From NCBI GenBank assembly GCA_044235645.1, contig JBIIHQ010000001.1:186001-250000 (forward strand): a DNA stretch of 64,000 nucleotides, written 5' to 3'. Positions 60,725-64,000 of the stretch are shown here, piece by piece. The position numbers and the translations under genes are program-made. Position 1 is the first letter of the stretch; the number at the start of each line of letters is the position of its first letter. Source of the stretch: OMIW01 sp044235645. Its GTDB lineage: Bacteria; Bdellovibrionota_C; UBA2361; OMIW01. The notes below the pieces were generated by a model that was given only the letters and a program-made list of their open reading frames with translations, did not search any database and was not told the origin of the DNA.

Positions 60725-61726
60725 CTACGCAGCTGCGACAAGCTTGCTTATAAGCTCACTCATAACAAGCTCAGGGCTCAGTGATCGATTTTTCAGTTTA
60801 CTATCAGCGGTAAGTATCGCCCGATAACACGAGCGGAGAAATGGGGTACTCATCCGTGCTGCCGCTTCTCGCTGTTTGCGGTACGCCCACGGTTGGAGAC
60901 CAAGTTCTGTCTGAATCACTCCTTCAGGTATACCCCGAGCCCGCATCGATTGAATGCTAAGGTAAGTGCCGTATATCTTTGCAATCAAGCTCACGAGGGG
61001 AAAAGGACTGACCCCTCCCGCAAGCAGCGAAGAAAGGAGAGCCTCTGCAGTCCCCCGATTTTTGGCCGCAAGCGCATCTACGAGTGCGAACTCTTTCGCT
61101 GCTGGCGGTACTTTGACGATGAGAGAGCAAGCTTCGACTGTCAGGGGTTCATCAGGTTCAAGGGAAAGCGCGCATACTTCAATCATGTTGGCAATCGTAT
61201 CGAGGCATCCCTCACTGCCCTTGGCTAGCATTTGCGCGGCGTCATTAGCTACTTTTGTGATACCTCGGGCTTTGCATTCTGAAAGAACCCAATCAATCAG
61301 CTCCATTTCTTTGAGTGGTAAGTAGGCGACTGTAGCACCGAGGGAGGCCGCAAGTTTTGCAATCGGATGAGTCGTCGCGAGGGGTTCGCTCTCAAAGATA
61401 ATCGGTGTGTGAGGTCGCCGAGCTTTCATGAGCTCCTCACTTAGACCCTTTGCTAGCGATAGGGGGAGCTCATGAGCGCGTCGAACGACAAGAAGTGACG
61501 AGGCCGGCTCAAAGAGCGAGAGAGAAAATAACTCAAGTCTGAGTTGTGAAAGTGAAACTTCCCCTCCACGGTGAGAGCTGCGCGCATTCGCTGAAGTAAA
61601 ACGACATTCGAAGTGGCGGAGGGCGTGAGTGCGACGGAGGGCGTCGGGACTTGAGATGAGCGTCGTGCGTGGAGGCGCGCTTTTGGATAGCAAGCCACGG
61701 AGGATTGTGTCGGGGTTTTGGGACAT
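60725..61726 (-). CDS. holA: DNA polymerase III delta subunit
   Basis: Delta opens the sliding clamp. The 333-residue product shows the HolA pattern: an N-terminal domain containing LFSLSLFEPASSLLVVRRAH, KEMELIDWVLSECKARGITK in the lid region, a helical VDALAAKNRGTAEALLSSLLAGG segment and the C-terminal YRKQREAAARMSTPFLRSCY with an ELVMSELI end. ATG 61726 gives MSQNPDTILRG; an earlier in-frame ATG at 61783 adds 19 residues. No good ribosome site marks either. holA and holB thus both lie in this window, together with dnaX. Confidence 0.88.
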   Translation of the reverse strand: MSQNPDTILRGLLSKSAPPRTTLISSPDALRRTHALRHFECRFTSANARSSHRGGEVSLSQLRLELFSLSLFEPASSLLVVRRAHELPLSLAKGLSEELMKARRPHTPIIFESEPLATTHPIAKLAASLGATVAYLPLKEMELIDWVLSECKARGITKVANDAAQMLAKGSEGCLDTIANMIEVCALSLEPDEPLTVEACSLIVKVPPAAKEFALVDALAAKNRGTAEALLSSLLAGGVSPFPLVSLIAKIYGTYLSIQSMRARGIPEGVIQTELGLQPWAYRKQREAAARMSTPFLRSCYRAILTADSKLKNRSLSPELVMSELISKLVAAA

Positions 61727-61811
61727 GAGACGCGGGTCGCCGATGTTACGGTTTGTCGAGAGAGAGGCTGTTAGCAATAGCATTAGTTATCGATAAAGGG
61801 AAATAAAATAC

Positions 61812-61839
61812 TTTCGATTTTTCTAGCGTGTGGTATGAT
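61812..61839 (+). promoter_or_regulatory. Possible extended -10 promoter
   Basis: TATGAT (61834-61839) is preceded by TG at the extended -10 position and by a weak TTTCGA (61812-61817) 16 bases upstream. It would drive the hypothetical gene at 61891 and lies in the divergent spacer from holA. Confidence 0.4.
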
Positions 61840-61890
61840 TCGCGGCGGAAGTTGGCGCGTTCGGCCGCGCCCAAAATGAGGGGGGAAGCT

Positions 61891-62466
61891 ATGTTGGAAA
61901 GTCCCGATTTTGACAATTTTGAAGCAATTCGCCGAGGCTCTTCGAATCGTGCGGATGCCGGCGAATCGCCACAATTAAATAATGATCGAGCGATTTATCA
62001 GGGCGAGTTAGTGATGACTCGGCCTCTTTCGTTTGTTGTCAATCAAATGCGAGTGTTCGGCACCTGTGATTTTGCGGGGTGTCGTTCCGAGAAAGATGTG
62101 GTTGAGCTCTTGGGTCACTATGGTTCGGTTTCGCAGGATAGCACGCTCGCTCTAGCGGAGCCGAGTAGGGAGTGGCATGCTGCGTGGCATGGGGGCTCTT
62201 CGGACGAGGTCGCGGTTCTATCCTTTTGCCGACGTATCGGTCAGGATGAATTCGGAAAGCCGTTTACCGTACCTATTTATGACGGTAAGTTGGTGGTATG
62301 GGATCCGGAGGAGATGCATGCTCTTCCTCATGATGAAGGTCGTTCGCCAAAATTCTTCACGATCAGGGTGAGTAAGGATGATTTAGTGGCTGCCCAAGAG
62401 ATCCTTCTGCAGGAAGATAATGCGGGGTGGGCGGAGAGACCTTCGCGACCACGATTCTGCTCATAA
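61891..62466 (+). CDS. Hypothetical cytoplasmic protein
   Basis: A 191-residue protein without signal or membrane segments. The N-terminal 35 residues are polar. The core contains FVVNQMRVFGTCDFAGCRSE, then DVVELLGHYGSV, and later LVVWDPEEMHALPHDEGR with RVSKDDLVAAQEIL. ATG 61891 is chosen because AGGGGGGAAG lies at good spacing upstream; ATG 61876 is an alternative. No family is recognised. It stands alone downstream of a possible promoter. Confidence 0.6.
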   Translation: MLESPDFDNFEAIRRGSSNRADAGESPQLNNDRAIYQGELVMTRPLSFVVNQMRVFGTCDFAGCRSEKDVVELLGHYGSVSQDSTLALAEPSREWHAAWHGGSSDEVAVLSFCRRIGQDEFGKPFTVPIYDGKLVVWDPEEMHALPHDEGRSPKFFTIRVSKDDLVAAQEILLQEDNAGWAERPSRPRFCS

Positions 62467-62593
62467 TCGAGCAGTTAGCCGGGGCTTGGACCGACTTCTT
62501 GGATGACTGCTCGGTCCTGTAAAAACTCCGTGGATATTCTTCGGCGTTGAGCCGGTTCTCTGATCTCTTAAAGTCCGTCACCTGCATTCGGTG

Positions 62594-62809
62594 TTACAGC
62601 GCAGGGGACGCTGTGGCCCATTTTGCTTTTTTCTGGGAACTTCGGTCCGCGTCGCCCCGGCCATCTGCATTCGAGGGAGGTTGATCTAACAAGTCTCGTT
62701 TCGGTGAGACGCCAAACTCGATCGGATCTGGGTACGATGCTCGAAAATTCGAAAAGTCCTCTTGTGTGAGAGTTAGTGAGGTATGAGGACCACGATTCTT
62801 ATATCTCAT
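62594..62809 (-). CDS. Short ORF downstream of the unidentified right-edge gene
   Basis: A 71-residue frame starting at ATG 62809, 20 bases after the stop of the upstream large gene. It shares the peptide PKRDLLD with that gene's product (SPKRDLLDQP here, GPKRDLLDPV there) but with different codons. The upstream in-frame sequence also reads through the large gene's stop in another frame. It could be a tail separated by a frameshift, a small paralogue remnant, or coincidence. The rest of 62467-62828 shows nothing recognisable. Confidence 0.3.
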   Translation of the reverse strand: MRYKNRGPHTSLTLTQEDFSNFRASYPDPIEFGVSPKRDLLDQPPSNADGRGDADRSSQKKAKWATASPAL

Positions 62810-62828
62810 CTCGCCATGGACTGTGACC

Positions 62829-64000
62829 TCATTGGTACGACGACAAGAACTGCTTAGCCTCGCCTTCAGTCATTCGCTGAAATACCTGAACACCTCCTGC
62901 CTGAAAATGAACTCCGTGGTTTGCGGCTACTACCGCGGGCTCAAAAACCCCCTTATCATTCGCCGTCACAAGAGCTGAACTATTGGCTCGTCGTAACCAG
63001 ACATACTGCTCTCCGTTTTCGTTTTTACCAGGGTCAGGGAGATAAACTGGGTCAAGAAGGTCTCTTTTCGGGCCTGAGCACCAGGTTACCAACACGTCAT
63101 GCCTGTTCATCTCACGACCGCTATACCAAGCTGAGAGAACTTGGGGACTGTGCATCGTACTCCAACGAACATCGATTTCGTGATCTGAACCACGATTCAT
63201 ACAGTGGCCAGTGCCATCAAAATAAATGAGGGAAGGGGCGCCGAGAAAGCGACTGTGAGAAAAAAGACCGAGCTCTTCTCGCAGTTCCTCTTTTTTTAAC
63301 CACAGTTGCGCGTACTGCTTTCGCCAGGGTTCAGCTTCGGCAAAAGAACGTGAGCAGAATTCGGGTTTGTCATACGCGTTATGATTTCCTCCTTGAGAGG
63401 CGAGATATTGTGCGCCATAGGACCAGATACGAGCCTCGGACGGCGAAAAGGTCGTCAAAAACTCCACTCCCAAGGCTGCTGTCGAGACAATTCGCCTTTC
63501 TATGAGAGCGTCTTTCTCTGAACATCCAAGCTTATCTTCTCCTGGCTGGAGAAGATTTTGCTCAGCATTCCAGTGGTGACGACAGCGGGCATTCGATCTC
63601 TCAAGACGAATTTTCATATCGTCATAGAGTGTGTGTCCATCGTGAGGGCTTACGGGAAGCACGCGGTATGAATAGGCAAGGGGGCTTTTAGGATCAAGCA
63701 GATTGCGCGAGTAACTGACACCATTTCCATTAAAGACATTCGCCACCGATCTGATCATTCCTGTACGAGCATCTCCCATCGCATCCCGCGGAATCTCTCT
63801 TCCGCCGAAAAAGTCCTGAGTGCGAATCTTAGACTCTGGATAGACTCGAGCAGTTGGAGCATACGGCTCGATACGAAGCCAATCATAGCTTCCAGGTCCG
63901 GATGAGCCGCAATCTCCAGTTTCGGCGGTTATTCTGCACCCATATTCGTTGGCAATCTGGCTCAATACATGGAATGATCGCGCCTCTGGATTAAATTCTC
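62829..64000 (-). CDS. Unidentified large protein, start outside the window
   Basis: The minus-strand frame ending at 62829 is open to the right edge. The first residues visible are EFNPEARSFHVLSQIANEYG, so the gene is partial. The visible 390 residues hold scattered Cys and many Tyr/Trp/Ser/Asn, typical of an exported protein, with segments such as NVFNGNGVSYSRNLLDP, ARIWSYGAQYLASQGG, LIYFDGTGHCMNRGSD and a C-terminal VFQRMTEGEAKQFLSSYQ. No family is recognised. A TTG at 63965 could be mistaken for its start, but upstream codons continue in frame. Confidence 0.7.
   Translation of the reverse strand, partial: EFNPEARSFHVLSQIANEYGCRITAETGDCGSSGPGSYDWLRIEPYAPTARVYPESKIRTQDFFGGREIPRDAMGDARTGMIRSVANVFNGNGVSYSRNLLDPKSPLAYSYRVLPVSPHDGHTLYDDMKIRLERSNARCRHHWNAEQNLLQPGEDKLGCSEKDALIERRIVSTAALGVEFLTTFSPSEARIWSYGAQYLASQGGNHNAYDKPEFCSRSFAEAEPWRKQYAQLWLKKEELREELGLFSHSRFLGAPSLIYFDGTGHCMNRGSDHEIDVRWSTMHSPQVLSAWYSGREMNRHDVLVTWCSGPKRDLLDPVYLPDPGKNENGEQYVWLRRANSSALVTANDKGVFEPAVVAANHGVHFQAGGVQVFQRMTEGEAKQFLSSYQ

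Overview
The window reads as chromosomal DNA from a free-living Gram-negative (diderm) bacterium. It carries an outer-membrane secretin (PilQ), a KDO/LPS-pathway isomerase (KdsD), an MltB-type murein transglycosylase, several lipoproteins, D-Ala-D-Ala ligases and a complete set of housekeeping genes. The mixture (PilMNOQ, SRP RNA-dnaX-ebfC-recR, archaeal-type Ogg2 glycosylase, GH3 protein, SrkA kinase, ECF sigma with a vWA partner) recalls deltaproteobacterial or Bdellovibrionota-like lineages. That placement is inference only; no taxon can be fixed from the sequence alone. Both edges cut genes: priA on the left and an unidentified large protein on the right.

Layout. 0-7.5 kb: 5' part of priA (minus), then pilM-pilN-pilO-(no pilP)-pilQ and two lipoprotein genes, closed by an intrinsic terminator at 7.58-7.62 kb. 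7.6-13.5 kb: a TPR-like protein, accB-accC, a DUF1573 protein and a large membrane protein with a J-like tail. 13.5-18.5 kb: a minus-strand hypothetical gene with a probable frameshift, the SRP RNA gene with a clear promoter, dnaX-ebfC-recR, tRNA-Asn(GUU) and ogg. 18.5-28.7 kb: SDR, srkA, an ABC exporter, efp with an unusual tip residue, a secreted His/Pro-rich protein, a RlmD/TrmA methyltransferase, a histidine-kinase-like protein with eroded ATP-binding boxes, and ddl. 29-32.6 kb: a secreted protein overlapping a delta-9-type desaturase gene, and a GH3 protein. 32.7-34.2 kb: hisS behind a folded leader. 34.2-36.8 kb: a translationally coupled operon of four pilin-like proteins, probably serving the PilMNOQ machine. 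37-42 kb: a subtilase and a three-gene ABC-2 exporter. 42.7-47 kb: an ECF sigma factor with a good ECF-type promoter, its anti-sigma-like/vWA partner, a small ORF and a second Ddl. 47.5-50.3 kb: a tandemly duplicated kdsD-terB unit in which one kdsD copy has decayed. 50.6-51.3 kb: a HEPN/MNT pair with both active sites eroded. 51.4-61.7 kb (all minus): TraB, copper ATPase, tatD, a stand-alone tRNA-binding protein, holB, tmk, a lone receiver, a THUMP methyltransferase, mltB and holA. 61.8-64 kb: uncharacterised proteins.

The most unusual points are the doubly degenerate HEPN/MNT pair, the duplicated kdsD-terB unit with a readable pseudogene, the Asn-tipped EF-P, the ECF sigma-vWA module whose transcript would begin with a hairpin plus U-tract, and terminator-like or folded elements just upstream of pilQ and hisS. 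No CRISPR array, insertion sequence, rRNA or prophage was seen.
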